From contig CANOIR010000004.1 of the NCBI GenBank assembly GCA_947566125.1, positions 1 to 64,000 on the forward strand: a stretch of 64,000 bases of DNA. Direction: 5' to 3'. The notes beneath the pieces were generated by a model that ran no database searches, was not told where the DNA came from, and saw only the letters and a list, made by a program, of their open reading frames with translations. Origin of the DNA: an uncultured Ruminococcus sp. (GTDB lineage: Bacteria > Bacillota > Clostridia > Oscillospirales > Ruminococcaceae). Of the stretch, positions 8,552-17,273 are shown piece after piece. The stretch's first letter is position 1. Every line of letters begins with the position of its first letter. Made by a program: the position numbers and the translations under genes.

Positions 8552-9280
8552 ATGTCAGTAATAAAAAAGATGATTCCTGTTTTTATGGCAGCAGCTATGT
8601 CAATGTCACTCTTTGGCTGCGGCGGACAAGATGACAGCAGTACAGATGATAGTAGCAGTTTGTCTGAGGCTGATTCATCAAGCGAAGCAGAAAATGATTC
8701 TGAAAAAGAAGCAGATGCAGATTCAAATGCAGATGAAAGTTCAGATGTGGAAGATGCAACTGTTCAGGCAGATATTCCGCTTGAATATGATGGAACTGAT
8801 GTAAATGATAATTGTGCTGATACTATAAACAACTATTTTACAGCTATTATCAATCAGAAATATGATGATTACAAGGCTACACTTGATCCATATTATTTTC
8901 AGGTGTACAACTCATGGCTTGACGGAAATTACGGCTATGGTATGCAGACATCATTTGAAACAATGCATCAGACTATTATGGACGCTGCCGTAACTGCGAA
9001 TTCAGGAGAAGATGTAAAAGAAGTTCGCATAACAAAATTGAAGCTTAATTCAACAACTGACAGTGACGATGAAGATGGTTCTGCTATAGATGAATATCTC
9101 GCACAGTATGATACGCTTATTGGTGAGGGATTTTCAGAGGAACTTAAGAAGCAGTGCGATGATGTTATAAATGTGAAATTTACAATGACTGCTGACTGTG
9201 ATGGTCAAGAACTTGAGATCCTAAAAGAGATGGAGCTGCTTATGACAGTTTCCGGTGATGAGTATAGAATCTTGGGCTAA
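8552..9280 (+). CDS. Lipoprotein with acidic Ser/Asp/Glu linker, function unknown
   Basis: Start at ATG 8552 behind AGAAAGGA; the upstream in-frame TTG/ATG codons lack a site. Lipobox LFGC at about residues 19-22, then a roughly 50-residue low-complexity linker rich in Ser, Asp, Glu and Ala, then a globular domain of about 160 residues (NNYFTAIINQKYDDYKATLDP...) whose start suggests an NTF2-like alpha+beta fold, as in many DUF-type lipoproteins of clostridia. No catalytic motif seen. Probably cotranscribed with the LRR lipoprotein upstream. Confidence 0.7.
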   Translation: MSVIKKMIPVFMAAAMSMSLFGCGGQDDSSTDDSSSLSEADSSSEAENDSEKEADADSNADESSDVEDATVQADIPLEYDGTDVNDNCADTINNYFTAIINQKYDDYKATLDPYYFQVYNSWLDGNYGYGMQTSFETMHQTIMDAAVTANSGEDVKEVRITKLKLNSTTDSDDEDGSAIDEYLAQYDTLIGEGFSEELKKQCDDVINVKFTMTADCDGQELEILKEMELLMTVSGDEYRILG

Positions 9281-9314
9281 ATTTCACTTTTGATTTTCAT
9301 GATTTGATATTTAT

Positions 9315-9364
9315 AAGCCTTGCTGCTATTATATATGATTTTTATAAGATCGGCAGCAGGGCTT
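9315..9364. repeat. 12 bp inverted repeat downstream of the lipoprotein pair
   Basis: AAGCCTTGCTGC and GCAGCAGGGCTT pair over 12 positions (one G-T) around a 26-base AT-rich loop. There is no T run after it, so termination is uncertain; it may be a factor-dependent 3' end. Confidence 0.5.
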
Positions 9365-9391
9365 AATTGTCAGAAATTTAAAACACTGTAC

Positions 9392-9420
9392 TTGACAATG
9401 CTTGGAAAAGGGCGTATAAT
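9392..9420 (+). promoter_or_regulatory. Consensus sigma-A promoter of serC-serA
   Basis: Perfect TTGACA, 17-base spacer, TATAAT, about 70 bases upstream of serC. The leader is too short for a T-box riboswitch. Confidence 0.9.
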
Positions 9421-9491
9421 AGAATTTGTTAGTATATATTATTAAAGCATGCGGGAGATAGGCTCATGTGCGATTTTTGGAGGTTTGTGCA

Positions 9492-10577
9492 ATGAAGAGA
9501 GTTTATAATTTCAGTGCAGGTCCGGCTGTATTACCGGAAGAAGTATTAAAAGAAGCAGCAGAAGAAATGCTTGATTATCGTGGCTGCGGTATGTCTGTTA
9601 TGGAAATGAGTCACAGAAGTGCTGCATTCCAGCAGATCATTGATGAAGCAGAAAAGGATCTCAGAGAGCTGATGAATATACCTGATAATTACAAGGTGCT
9701 TTTCTTACAGGGCGGTGCATCACAGCAGTTTTCTGCTATTCCTATGAATATGATGAAGAATGGCAAGGCTGGCTATATTGTTACAGGTCAGTGGGCTAAA
9801 AAGGCTTATCAGGAAGGTCAGAAGTACGGCGAAGCTATCAAGCTTGCATCTTCTGAAGATGAAACATTCTCATATATACCGGATTGTTCAGATCTCGATA
9901 TACCGGAAGATGCTGATTATGTTTATATTTGCGAAAATAATACAATTTATGGTACTAAATACAAGACTCTGCCAAATACAAAGGGTAAGCCGTTGGTTGC
10001 AGATGTTTCTTCATGTTTCTTAAGTGAACCGGTTGACGTTTCTAAGTACGGTGTTATTTGGGGTGGTGTTCAGAAAAATATAGGTCCTGCTGGCGTTGTT
10101 ATAATGATAATCCGTGAGGATCTTATTCCCGAAGAAACACCTATTTCCAACACTCCTACAATGCTTAAGTGGAAGACACAGGCTGATAATGGTTCTATGT
10201 ATAATACACCACCTTGCTATGGTATATATATTTGCGGCAAGGTATTCAAGTGGATAAAGAAAATGGGCGGACTTGAAGCTATGAAGGCTCACAATGAGAA
10301 AAAGGCTGCTATTCTTTATAATTTCCTTGATCAGAGCAAGCTTTTCAAGGGTACTGTACGCAAGGAAGATCGTTCACTTATGAATGTTCCATTTGTAACA
10401 GGTGATAAGGATCTTGATGCTAAATTCGTAAAGGAAGCGAAGGCTGCCGGTTTTGAAAACCTCAAGGGTCATAGAACAGTTGGCGGTATGAGAGCATCTA
10501 TTTATAATGCTATGCCTGTTGAAGGTGTTGAAGCTCTGGTTGCTTTCATGAAGAAGTTTGAGGAAGAAAACGCATAA
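9492..10577 (+). CDS. serC: Phosphoserine aminotransferase
   Basis: PLP enzyme converting 3-phosphohydroxypyruvate plus glutamate to phosphoserine, second step of serine synthesis. ATG 9492 is chosen because GGAGG lies about ten bases before it; an in-frame ATG 24 bases upstream has no site. 361 residues, family size. Motifs: NFSAGPAVLPEEVL at the N-terminus, SVMEMSHRS, FLQGGASQQF, DVSSCFLS followed by the PLP-lysine region GVIWGGVQKNIGPAG, and C-terminal GHRTVGGMRASIYNA. Directly followed by serA, 25 bases on, as one operon. Confidence 0.96.
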   Translation: MKRVYNFSAGPAVLPEEVLKEAAEEMLDYRGCGMSVMEMSHRSAAFQQIIDEAEKDLRELMNIPDNYKVLFLQGGASQQFSAIPMNMMKNGKAGYIVTGQWAKKAYQEGQKYGEAIKLASSEDETFSYIPDCSDLDIPEDADYVYICENNTIYGTKYKTLPNTKGKPLVADVSSCFLSEPVDVSKYGVIWGGVQKNIGPAGVVIMIIREDLIPEETPISNTPTMLKWKTQADNGSMYNTPPCYGIYICGKVFKWIKKMGGLEAMKAHNEKKAAILYNFLDQSKLFKGTVRKEDRSLMNVPFVTGDKDLDAKFVKEAKAAGFENLKGHRTVGGMRASIYNAMPVEGVEALVAFMKKFEEENA

Positions 10578-10602
10578 ACCAGACCGGAAAGGACATATTG
10601 AA

Positions 10603-11763
10603 ATGTTTAATATAGAAACACTTAATAAGATCTCTGCTGCTGGTACAGGCAGATTCAGTGAAAATTACAATGTGAGCGATAATGTAGAAAATCCTGATGC
10701 AATAATGGTTAGAAGTGCTGCTATGCATGATATGCAGTTTGGCGATAATCTCCTTGCAATTGCAAGAGCAGGTGCAGGTGTAAATAATATTCCTACATCA
10801 CGTTGTGCAGAAGAGGGGATTTGTGTATTCAATACTCCAGGTGCTAATGCAAATGCTGTAAAGGAACTGGTAATTACAGGAATGCTCATGTCCTCACGTA
10901 AGATAGTACAGGGAATCAAGTGGGCTGGTGCTCTTGAAGACGGTGAAACTACAGTTGCAAAGCAGGTTGAAAAGGGCAAGAGCCAGTTTGTAGGTCCTGA
11001 GATAAAGGGCAAGACACTTGGTATTATCGGTCTTGGTGCAATTGGTGCACTTGTTGCAAATGCTGCTATTTCACTTGGCATGAAAGTTGTTGGTACAGAT
11101 CCATTTTTGTCAGTAGGTGCAGCACTTAGACTAAATCCTGCTGTTACAGTTGTAAAATCAAATGATGATGTATTTGCAGCAGCTGATTATATCACAATTC
11201 ATGTTCCTTTCAACAAGGATACAGAGGGTATGATAAATGCCGAAACTATTGCAAAGATGAAGGACGGCGTAAGAGTTCTTAATTATGCAAGAGGCGAACT
11301 AGTAAATGATGATGATATGATTGCAGCACTCGAATCAGGAAAGGTTTCTTGCTATTGTACTGATTTCCCGAATGCTAAAACAGCAAATGCAGAGGGTATC
11401 ATTGCCACACCTCATCTGGGTGCGTCCACTCCTGAGAGTGAAGACAATTGTGCAGTTATGGCAGCAGATGAACTTATGGAATATCTGGAAACAGGAAATA
11501 TTAAAAACAGTGTAAATCTTCCTAATGCTGAAATGAATGCTGTAGGCACAAAGATCTGCATTATTCATAAAAATGTTCCTGCTATGATTGCAGCTATAAC
11601 AGCTGCCGCAGCAGACAATGGACTTAATATTGCAAATATGGTAAATTCAAGCAGAGGCGATTTCGCTTATACAATGCTTGATGTTAATGGCAATGTTTCT
11701 GACGCTTTTGCAGATTCAATTACTAAGATCGATGGTGTTATTAGAGTACGAATTATAGGTTGA
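10603..11763 (+). CDS. serA: D-3-phosphoglycerate dehydrogenase with ACT domain
   Basis: NAD-dependent first enzyme of serine biosynthesis. ATG 10603 behind GGAAAGGA is preferred over longer in-frame starts that overlap serC. 386 residues: substrate-binding N-part with RAGAGVNNIP, Rossmann motif GLGAIGALVANAA, catalytic His region ATPHLGASTPESEDN, and a C-terminal ACT-like domain (IIHKNVPAMIAAITAAAA...) that in the family senses serine. Second gene of serC-serA; the following secreted SH3 protein starts only ten bases after its stop and may be read from the same transcript. Confidence 0.95.
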   Translation: MFNIETLNKISAAGTGRFSENYNVSDNVENPDAIMVRSAAMHDMQFGDNLLAIARAGAGVNNIPTSRCAEEGICVFNTPGANANAVKELVITGMLMSSRKIVQGIKWAGALEDGETTVAKQVEKGKSQFVGPEIKGKTLGIIGLGAIGALVANAAISLGMKVVGTDPFLSVGAALRLNPAVTVVKSNDDVFAAADYITIHVPFNKDTEGMINAETIAKMKDGVRVLNYARGELVNDDDMIAALESGKVSCYCTDFPNAKTANAEGIIATPHLGASTPESEDNCAVMAADELMEYLETGNIKNSVNLPNAEMNAVGTKICIIHKNVPAMIAAITAAAADNGLNIANMVNSSRGDFAYTMLDVNGNVSDAFADSITKIDGVIRVRIIG

Positions 11764-11773
11764 TTGACTTATT

Positions 11774-12886
11774 ATGAATACTAAGAAAAAGATGTTGAAT
11801 AAGGCATTATCAGTATTCTTAGCTATTATATTTATGCTGTTTTCTTTTGCGGTGCTTGGACTGAATAAGTCTGAAACTGTATACGCTGCCCAAAGAGGTG
11901 AAGTTTCTTACAGCGGATCCGGCAGTTTATATGGTTATACTACAAATTATGTCAAGTATGGCGGCAGCTTTGAATCACAGCACAGAGTATATGATGGCTG
12001 GCATATAACAGCTTATGACAGCTATTATTCTCATGGAGTAACATGGTATGAATGCTGGGATACGGATGATGGAGATTATTATGGCTGGATAGACAGTAGT
12101 TATCTTTATTTTTACAGTTCAAGTAATTCATCAAGCAATTCATCAAGTGTCACATCTTACAGTATGTCGCCACAAAGTGGCTATGTAAATGGCAACGGTG
12201 TTTATGGATATACTGATAATTATGTTCTTTATGGCGGTGCACAGACAACTCAGCACAGAGTTCAGAATGGTTGGCATATAACAGCCTATAATTACTGCTA
12301 TTCACATGGACTAACATGGTATGAATGTTGGGATACAGATGACGGCGATTATTATGGCTGGATAGATTCGAATTATGTAAGTTTCTATAGCAGTAATAAT
12401 AATTCTAATAATAAGCAAACAGTAACCGTAACAGTACCAGTGATGGTTACAGTTACAGTGCCTGTAACAGTTACAGTAACTGTTACAGAAGCTGCAACAA
12501 CGCCGCCTGCTACAACTGTTACAACAACAGCTACATCTACTTCAATAAAAGATGAAGAGGCAATTGCGGCTGTTACAAATAAAAATGATAAAGATGATGG
12601 TTCAACGCTTGATAGTAAAATGTTTATTATCATAGCGGTAGCTGCAATCGTACTTATTGCAGCAGCGTCATTTATTATTGCAGTAGTCGGAAAGCGATCC
12701 AGAGCTGTTCAGACACCTGTTGATAATAATTATAATGATAATAATTATTTAAACGGTGTCAATAATGATTCACAGGTTGAAGAACTTGTTTTTTGTCAGA
12801 ATTGCGGCACGAAAAGAAATAACCCCAGAGCAGTGTTCTGTCCGAAGTGCGGTAAGCCATATGGCAAAAACGGGTTTAATCAATAA
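11774..12886 (+). CDS. Secreted/membrane SH3-repeat protein with C-terminal zinc ribbon
   Basis: 370 residues, not a family I can name. N-terminal signal segment (residues about 9-37), then two copies of a roughly 62-residue repeat sharing QHRV..GWHITAY and TWYECWDTDDGDYYGWID (residues about 55-115 and 135-200), which look like bacterial SH3-type modules. Then a Val-Thr repeat linker with Thr/Pro, one membrane segment (FIIIAVAAIVLIAAASFIIAVV, residues about 282-305), and a C-terminal zinc ribbon CxxC-N-CxxC (FCQNCGTKRNNPR...FCPKCGKPYG). Topology inference: SH3 modules outside, zinc ribbon in the cytoplasm. Ten bases after serA, without an obvious promoter or strong ribosome site. Confidence 0.7.
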   Translation: MNTKKKMLNKALSVFLAIIFMLFSFAVLGLNKSETVYAAQRGEVSYSGSGSLYGYTTNYVKYGGSFESQHRVYDGWHITAYDSYYSHGVTWYECWDTDDGDYYGWIDSSYLYFYSSSNSSSNSSSVTSYSMSPQSGYVNGNGVYGYTDNYVLYGGAQTTQHRVQNGWHITAYNYCYSHGLTWYECWDTDDGDYYGWIDSNYVSFYSSNNNSNNKQTVTVTVPVMVTVTVPVTVTVTVTEAATTPPATTVTTTATSTSIKDEEAIAAVTNKNDKDDGSTLDSKMFIIIAVAAIVLIAAASFIIAVVGKRSRAVQTPVDNNYNDNNYLNGVNNDSQVEELVFCQNCGTKRNNPRAVFCPKCGKPYGKNGFNQ

Positions 12887-12902
12887 AAACAAAAAATATT
12901 TC

Positions 12903-13014
12903 AGAGTAGATAACGGTGCGTTAAGTGATCGGCAGACGGGGAGTTGTTGCCGGAACGAAAAGGTTTTTACACCTTGCGGTATCGTTGTCGCATCCCGCTG
13001 AATGTTCATAAGAA
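12903..13014 (+). promoter_or_regulatory. Tetrahydrofolate (THF) riboswitch
   Basis: Matches the known folT-type THF aptamer: AGAGTAGATAACGGTGCGTTAAGTG opening in two segments (GAGTAGATAACG, GTGCGTTAAGTG), the GGCAGACGGGGAGTTGTTGCC arm, CGAAAAGG...ACCTTGCGGTATCG, and the conserved closing CATCCCGCTGAATGTTC. It lies immediately upstream of a folate ECF transporter gene, the usual context. Downstream, AGCCTTTC (13020-13027) can pair with GAAAGGCT (13085-13092) over the start codon, which suggests translational control. Confidence 0.92.
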
Positions 13015-13082
13015 TAAAGAGCCTTTCGTTGCAGCCCTTGATCTTATGTGCATGAAGCACGAACTTTCAGGAGGTTTTAAAA

Positions 13083-13703
13083 ATGAAAGGCTTATTTAAT
13101 TCATTGGCAACATCTGCAAAAGAGTTTAAGCAGATCCGTACACTTACACTTACAGCAATGCTTGTAGGTCTATCAATGCTTATAGAAATGCTTTCAGTAG
13201 ACATTGGTTTTGTAAAGCTGAATTTTGCATTTATTGCTATAGCTATAATAGGTATGCTTTTTGGACCATTTGTAGGCTTTACAGCTGGTCTGGCGTGCGA
13301 TATTGTAGGTTTTATAGCTCATCCAACAGGTGCGTTTTTGCCGATATATGTGCTTGTTGCAGGCTTACAGGGTCTTATTTACGGCGTGTTGCTTTATCAT
13401 AAAGCTTATGATAATATAAGCGAAAACACAAGCCGTGCAAAAAAGAATGTTGGATTTATAATAAGAATAGTTGTCGCAAGACTTTGTGATGTTATTATAA
13501 TAAATCTGCTTTTGAATACTGCTCTTAATATGCATTATGGATTTATACCACAGGCTGCATATGGTACTGCTATTGTTGCAAGAGTGACTAAGAATGTACT
13601 TGAGCTTGGACTCGATCTGCCGTTGCTTTTTGTAATACTTCCGGCAGCACTTATGGCGTATAAAAGGGTCTTTAATATTAAAAGAAGAAAAGTTAATGTT
13701 TAA
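13083..13703 (+). CDS. folT: Folate ECF transporter substrate-binding component FolT
   Basis: Integral membrane S component that captures folate and docks onto a shared ECF energising module. 206 residues, about six membrane segments; contains the family pattern MLVGLSMLIEMLSVDIGFVK followed by GMLFGPFVGFTAGLACDIVG. The assignment to folate rests on the THF riboswitch directly upstream. Strong AGGAGG ribosome site at 13069-13074. Monocistronic; the stop codon TAA is followed by GAACTTGTTC, the end sequence of the MITE-like repeat found elsewhere in the window. Confidence 0.88.
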   Translation: MKGLFNSLATSAKEFKQIRTLTLTAMLVGLSMLIEMLSVDIGFVKLNFAFIAIAIIGMLFGPFVGFTAGLACDIVGFIAHPTGAFLPIYVLVAGLQGLIYGVLLYHKAYDNISENTSRAKKNVGFIIRIVVARLCDVIIINLLLNTALNMHYGFIPQAAYGTAIVARVTKNVLELGLDLPLLFVILPAALMAYKRVFNIKRRKVNV

Positions 13704-13745
13704 GAACTTGTTCTAGATAAAAGATTGATTTGTAATTTTATTTAT

Positions 13746-13786
13746 AAAAACAGTCACAGGAAGAAAAACTGTGACTGTTTTTGTTT
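13746..13786 (+). terminator. Terminator after folT
   Basis: Stem AAAAACAGTCACAG/CTGTGACTGTTTTT with an eight-base loop, running into TTTTTGTTTT. Confidence 0.9.
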
Positions 13787-13833
13787 TAGACAGGTATAAA
13801 TTTAAATCATAATACCGACTTTTATATTTGTTA

Positions 13834-13862
13834 TTGACCATGAAGCAAAAATGTTGTATAAT
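13834..13862 (+). promoter_or_regulatory. Sigma-A promoter of holB-ricT-queH
   Basis: TTGACC, 17-base spacer, TATAAT, 40 bases upstream of holB. Confidence 0.85.
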
Positions 13863-13901
13863 AATAATGACGAATCATGCAGGTAATGGCGGTGAAGTAT
13901 C

Positions 13902-14867
13902 ATGTTGTATGGCAACGAAAATTTACGCAGCTCTCTTATTAAAATGGCAAATGGTGATAGACTTGCTCAGTGTATTTTCTTTTACGGAGATAAGGGTACA
14001 GGCAAAAAAGCACTTAGCAGATGGTTTGCACAGCTTTTGCTTTGTGAAAACCAAAATGCACCATGCGGTCATTGTAAAAATTGCAAAACAATACAAAATG
14101 ATGTTCATCCTGATGTTGTATGGGCGGAACACAGCGGCAAGCTTGGCGGATTTTCAGTTAATACTGTAAGAGAGATTTGTGCAGATGCATTTGTTGCACC
14201 AAACAGTGGTGATAAAAAAATCTATATATTTGATGACTGCGATAAAATGGATATTCGTTCGCAAAATATTCTTTTAAAAGTCATTGAAGAGCCGCCTGCA
14301 TTTACGTATTTTATCTTTACTGCCGCTTCTGTACAGGCATTATTGCCTACAATTTTATCAAGACTTATTCCATTCGGAGTTTCTGAATGTACTGAATATG
14401 AAGCATTGCAGGCACTTGATGAAATGGGTTTTGCAAAGGAAGATGCTAAAGACGCTGTTTCCTGCTTTCATGGAAATATCGGCAGATGCAAGGATTATAT
14501 TGAAAATGAAAAGGTCAGGCAGCTTGTAGCGTTGACAAAAGAGGCTGTTCGTTGTATAATAGAAAAGCGTGAATATGATTTGCTAAGAGTGTTTTACAAC
14601 GGCAGTACCGATAGAAATGAAACGACAGCATTTATTGGTATGCTTGAAAAGGTCTTTCGAGATGCCTTGGTATTACGAATGGACCAAGCGTTGCCGTGCA
14701 TAAGCTGCGACCCTGATGGTGCAAAGCTGCTTGCAGGCAGGCTTTCTTCGTCACGTGGGCAGCATTTTCATAAATGCATATTAAACGCCTACGCTTCCAT
14801 AAATGCTAATGTAAACTTGCAGCTCACGCTTTCTGCCTTGTGTGCAGAACTTATGATGGGCAGATAG
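13902..14867 (+). CDS. holB: DNA polymerase III delta-prime subunit
   Basis: Clamp-loader subunit of the replicative polymerase. 321 residues. P-loop region FFYGDKGTGKKALSRWF near residue 26, a zinc module (C-x8-CGHC-x2-C: CENQNAPCGHCKNC), and the sensor region KVIEEPPAFTYFIFTA typical of DnaX/HolB. The zinc module and the position before ricT make this HolB rather than DnaX, which is at 28380. First gene of a three-gene operon. Confidence 0.9.
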   Translation: MLYGNENLRSSLIKMANGDRLAQCIFFYGDKGTGKKALSRWFAQLLLCENQNAPCGHCKNCKTIQNDVHPDVVWAEHSGKLGGFSVNTVREICADAFVAPNSGDKKIYIFDDCDKMDIRSQNILLKVIEEPPAFTYFIFTAASVQALLPTILSRLIPFGVSECTEYEALQALDEMGFAKEDAKDAVSCFHGNIGRCKDYIENEKVRQLVALTKEAVRCIIEKREYDLLRVFYNGSTDRNETTAFIGMLEKVFRDALVLRMDQALPCISCDPDGAKLLAGRLSSSRGQHFHKCILNAYASINANVNLQLTLSALCAELMMGR

Positions 14868-14883
14868 AAAGGATTTTTGATAT

Positions 14884-15750
14884 ATGGTTGATATTATAGG
14901 CGTTCGCTTTAAAAACGGCGGCAAGGTTTATTATTTTGCTCCCGGTGATATTGAAGTGAAGCTTGGAGATAAGGTAATTACTGAAACATCCAGAGGTCTG
15001 GAATGTGGTGAGGTAATGATCCCAAATAAAAAAGTGCCGAAATCTGATATTACGACACCTTTAAAAAATATAGTCCGAATTGCTACAAAAGAGGATTTGA
15101 GAATACTCGCTGCCAATAAGAAAAAAGAAGAGAGGGCAGCAATTATATGCGAAGAAAAGATAGCATATCGTGGAATTGATATGCATCTTGTAGATGTTGA
15201 GTGTACATTTGACAACAGTAAGCTTTTGTTTTATTTTACTGCTGAAAATCGTGTGGATTTTCGTGAATTGGTAAAGGATCTGGCATCTGTTTTCCGTACA
15301 CGTATTGAGCTTAGACAAATAGGAGTTCGTGATAAAGCCAAAATGCTTGGCGGAATAGGCATATGCGGAAGAGAATTTTGCTGCAAAGCTCATCTTCCGG
15401 ATTTTCAGCCTGTTTCAATTAAAATGGCAAAGGAACAGGGACTTTCTTTGAATCCTTCTAAAATTTCCGGTTGCTGCGGCAGACTCATGTGCTGCCTTAA
15501 GCATGAACAGAATACCTATGAAGGGCTTCTTAAGATAACTCCGAAAAACGGTGCATTGGTAGTACTTGCCGATGGAACAAAGGGTAAAGTTGTAGAGGCT
15601 AATCCGCTTACCGGTGTAATTAAAGTTTTAACAGATAAGTCTGATGTTCCTGTAAAGACTACTCGTGATGATGTAAAGATATTGCGTGATAGCCGCATAA
15701 AGGTAAATAATGATGAATTGAAAGCACTAAAGGAATTAGAGGATAAGTAA
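14884..15750 (+). CDS. ricT: RicT/YaaT (PSP1 domain) protein
   Basis: 288 residues, PSP1 superfamily. In Bacillus, RicT (YaaT) joins RicA and RicF in an iron-sulfur complex that guides RNase Y and affects sporulation phosphorelay. The conserved Cys-rich core is visible: GICGREFCCKAHLPDF and SGCCGRLMCCLKHE (residues about 158-217). Starts 16 bases after holB behind AGAAAGGA; the holB-yaaT neighbourhood is conserved in Firmicutes. Confidence 0.92.
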   Translation: MVDIIGVRFKNGGKVYYFAPGDIEVKLGDKVITETSRGLECGEVMIPNKKVPKSDITTPLKNIVRIATKEDLRILAANKKKEERAAIICEEKIAYRGIDMHLVDVECTFDNSKLLFYFTAENRVDFRELVKDLASVFRTRIELRQIGVRDKAKMLGGIGICGREFCCKAHLPDFQPVSIKMAKEQGLSLNPSKISGCCGRLMCCLKHEQNTYEGLLKITPKNGALVVLADGTKGKVVEANPLTGVIKVLTDKSDVPVKTTRDDVKILRDSRIKVNNDELKALKELEDK

Positions 15751-15776
15751 TATAAAAAGTTTAGAGGGAAATTGAA

Positions 15777-16442
15777 ATGATTCCAAATAAGCCCAAGGTT
15801 AATTATCAGTTAAAAATGGAACAGATAATAAGCACTCTGCCAAAAGACAGAGTGCCTGTGCTGTTTCTTCATGCATGTTGTGCACCATGCAGCAGCTATG
15901 TGCTGGAAACGCTAAGCCGATATTTTAAGATCCGGCTCTTTTTTTATAATCCGAACATTTTTCCGCAGGAGGAATATTTATACAGATTGTCCGAAGTTAA
16001 AAGACTTATTTCCGAGCTTCCACTTCAGAATCCTGTTGAAGTTATTAACGGTGAATATTGTCCGGAGCGTTTTAATGAGCTTGCAAAGGGTCTTGAAAAT
16101 GAGCCGGAGCGTGGAGAGCGATGTCGAAAATGTATAGGACTTAGGCTTGCTGAAACTATAAAAAAAGCGGCGGAAGAAAGTGCTGATTTTGTAACTACGA
16201 CACTTTCAATAAGTCCGCATAAAGATGCTGAGTTTATCAATGAAAAAGGCGTGCAGCTTTGTGAAGAATATGGTGCAGTATGGCTTTATTCTGATTTTAA
16301 AAAAAAGGGCGGATATTTAAGGTCAATAGCACTTTCCAAGGAATATAATTTATACAGACAAGATTTTTGCGGATGTGTATATAGTAAAGCAGTGCGTGTG
16401 CGTGAAAAGGCTGATCAGTCCTCTTTGAATAATCCGCATTGA
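15777..16442 (+). CDS. queH: Epoxyqueuosine reductase QueH
   Basis: Performs the last step of queuosine tRNA modification without B12, unlike QueG. 221 residues. The diagnostic cysteine pairs are seen: HACCAPCSSY near residue 31, CRKCIGLRL near 120, and FCGCVYS near 200, which bind the Fe-S cluster and second metal. Third gene of holB-ricT-queH. Its 3' end overlaps the 3' end of the convergent SLOG gene by 28 bases. Confidence 0.92.
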   Translation: MIPNKPKVNYQLKMEQIISTLPKDRVPVLFLHACCAPCSSYVLETLSRYFKIRLFFYNPNIFPQEEYLYRLSEVKRLISELPLQNPVEVINGEYCPERFNELAKGLENEPERGERCRKCIGLRLAETIKKAAEESADFVTTTLSISPHKDAEFINEKGVQLCEEYGAVWLYSDFKKKGGYLRSIALSKEYNLYRQDFCGCVYSKAVRVREKADQSSLNNPH

Positions 16443-17098
16443 TACAGGAGCATAGGATTCCTTTCCCAAAATGCATATTGCTGAGATGGCAGAGAAAGCC
16501 GGCATATTTCGGGATAACGATCGAGCATAGGGATCAAGCATCGGTAATCCTGAACATTTATAATACGCCGTGGAATTTGTTTTTTTGCTGCCTTTTGAAG
16601 TGTATATAAAGTTCCGCCTTTGTTTACATGAAGTACGCCAAGTACGGTGCTGGAATGTTCGAGCATATAGTCATTGCGTTTTATAAAGCACCATTTTGAA
16701 GGCGTTTCTGCGGTACATACAACGGCATCAGAGGCATCACTTATTTTATAAAGAAGTTCTTTTTCTCTGCCGTAAAAGTAGTTTTCATGATATTGATGAG
16801 GCACAATGGCAATGATATGCAAATCTGGTAGAAATTGTTTCATATATAGAAGCAGTTCGCCAGCCCATAGGTCAACGCCATATGCCATTCCTGTTAAGAA
16901 ATATCTTGCTCCACGGTTATAAGCGTCTGCAGTCATAAGGGTGAGCAGTGTTTTAATACTATTGATAATGATTTTTTCAGGTGTTTGAACATTGTCGAGA
17001 AATTTTTGAGGCCGATGTCCTGTAAAGCATACTGTCTTATCTTTTTGCTGTAAAAAGGTCATATCATTATATTGTTCATCTTTTATAAGTTTTGGCAT
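16415..17098 (-). CDS. SLOG/DUF1273-family protein (YpsA-like)
   Basis: 227 residues from the ATG at 17098, chosen because AGGAG lies eight bases before it; an ATG 21 bases further upstream has no site. CFTGHRPQKF near the start, FLTGMAYGVDLWAGE in the middle and AIVPHQYHENYF are the hallmarks of the DUF1273 branch of the SLOG Rossmann superfamily, whose members are thought to bind nucleotide-like ligands. Cellular role unknown. It converges on queH with a 28-base overlap of coding ends. Confidence 0.8.
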   Translation of the reverse strand: MPKLIKDEQYNDMTFLQQKDKTVCFTGHRPQKFLDNVQTPEKIIINSIKTLLTLMTADAYNRGARYFLTGMAYGVDLWAGELLLYMKQFLPDLHIIAIVPHQYHENYFYGREKELLYKISDASDAVVCTAETPSKWCFIKRNDYMLEHSSTVLGVLHVNKGGTLYTLQKAAKKQIPRRIINVQDYRCLIPMLDRYPEICRLSLPSQQYAFWERNPMLLYQCGLFKED

Positions 17099-17130
17099 TA
17101 TATACGCTCCTACTTTCATTGTTTACTTTA

Positions 17131-17159
17131 ATTATAACGCATTATTATAAATAATGCAA
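17131..17159 (-). promoter_or_regulatory. Sigma-A promoter of the SLOG gene
   Basis: On the minus strand TTGCAT, 17-base spacer, TATAAT. Confidence 0.75.
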
Positions 17160-17273
17160 GGACTTGTTTTATTGCTGTAAATATCAGTTGTATTTATTAT
17201 TAAGCATCTGCACTTGTGCAGTTAAAAATAAATACTATTTTATAATAAATATATTTGAAAGAAGGCATTTTTT

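Noticed and set aside
9421-9491. Possible T-box or other riboswitch before serC
   Set aside because: The leader is only about 65 bases, without a T-box sequence or a terminator.
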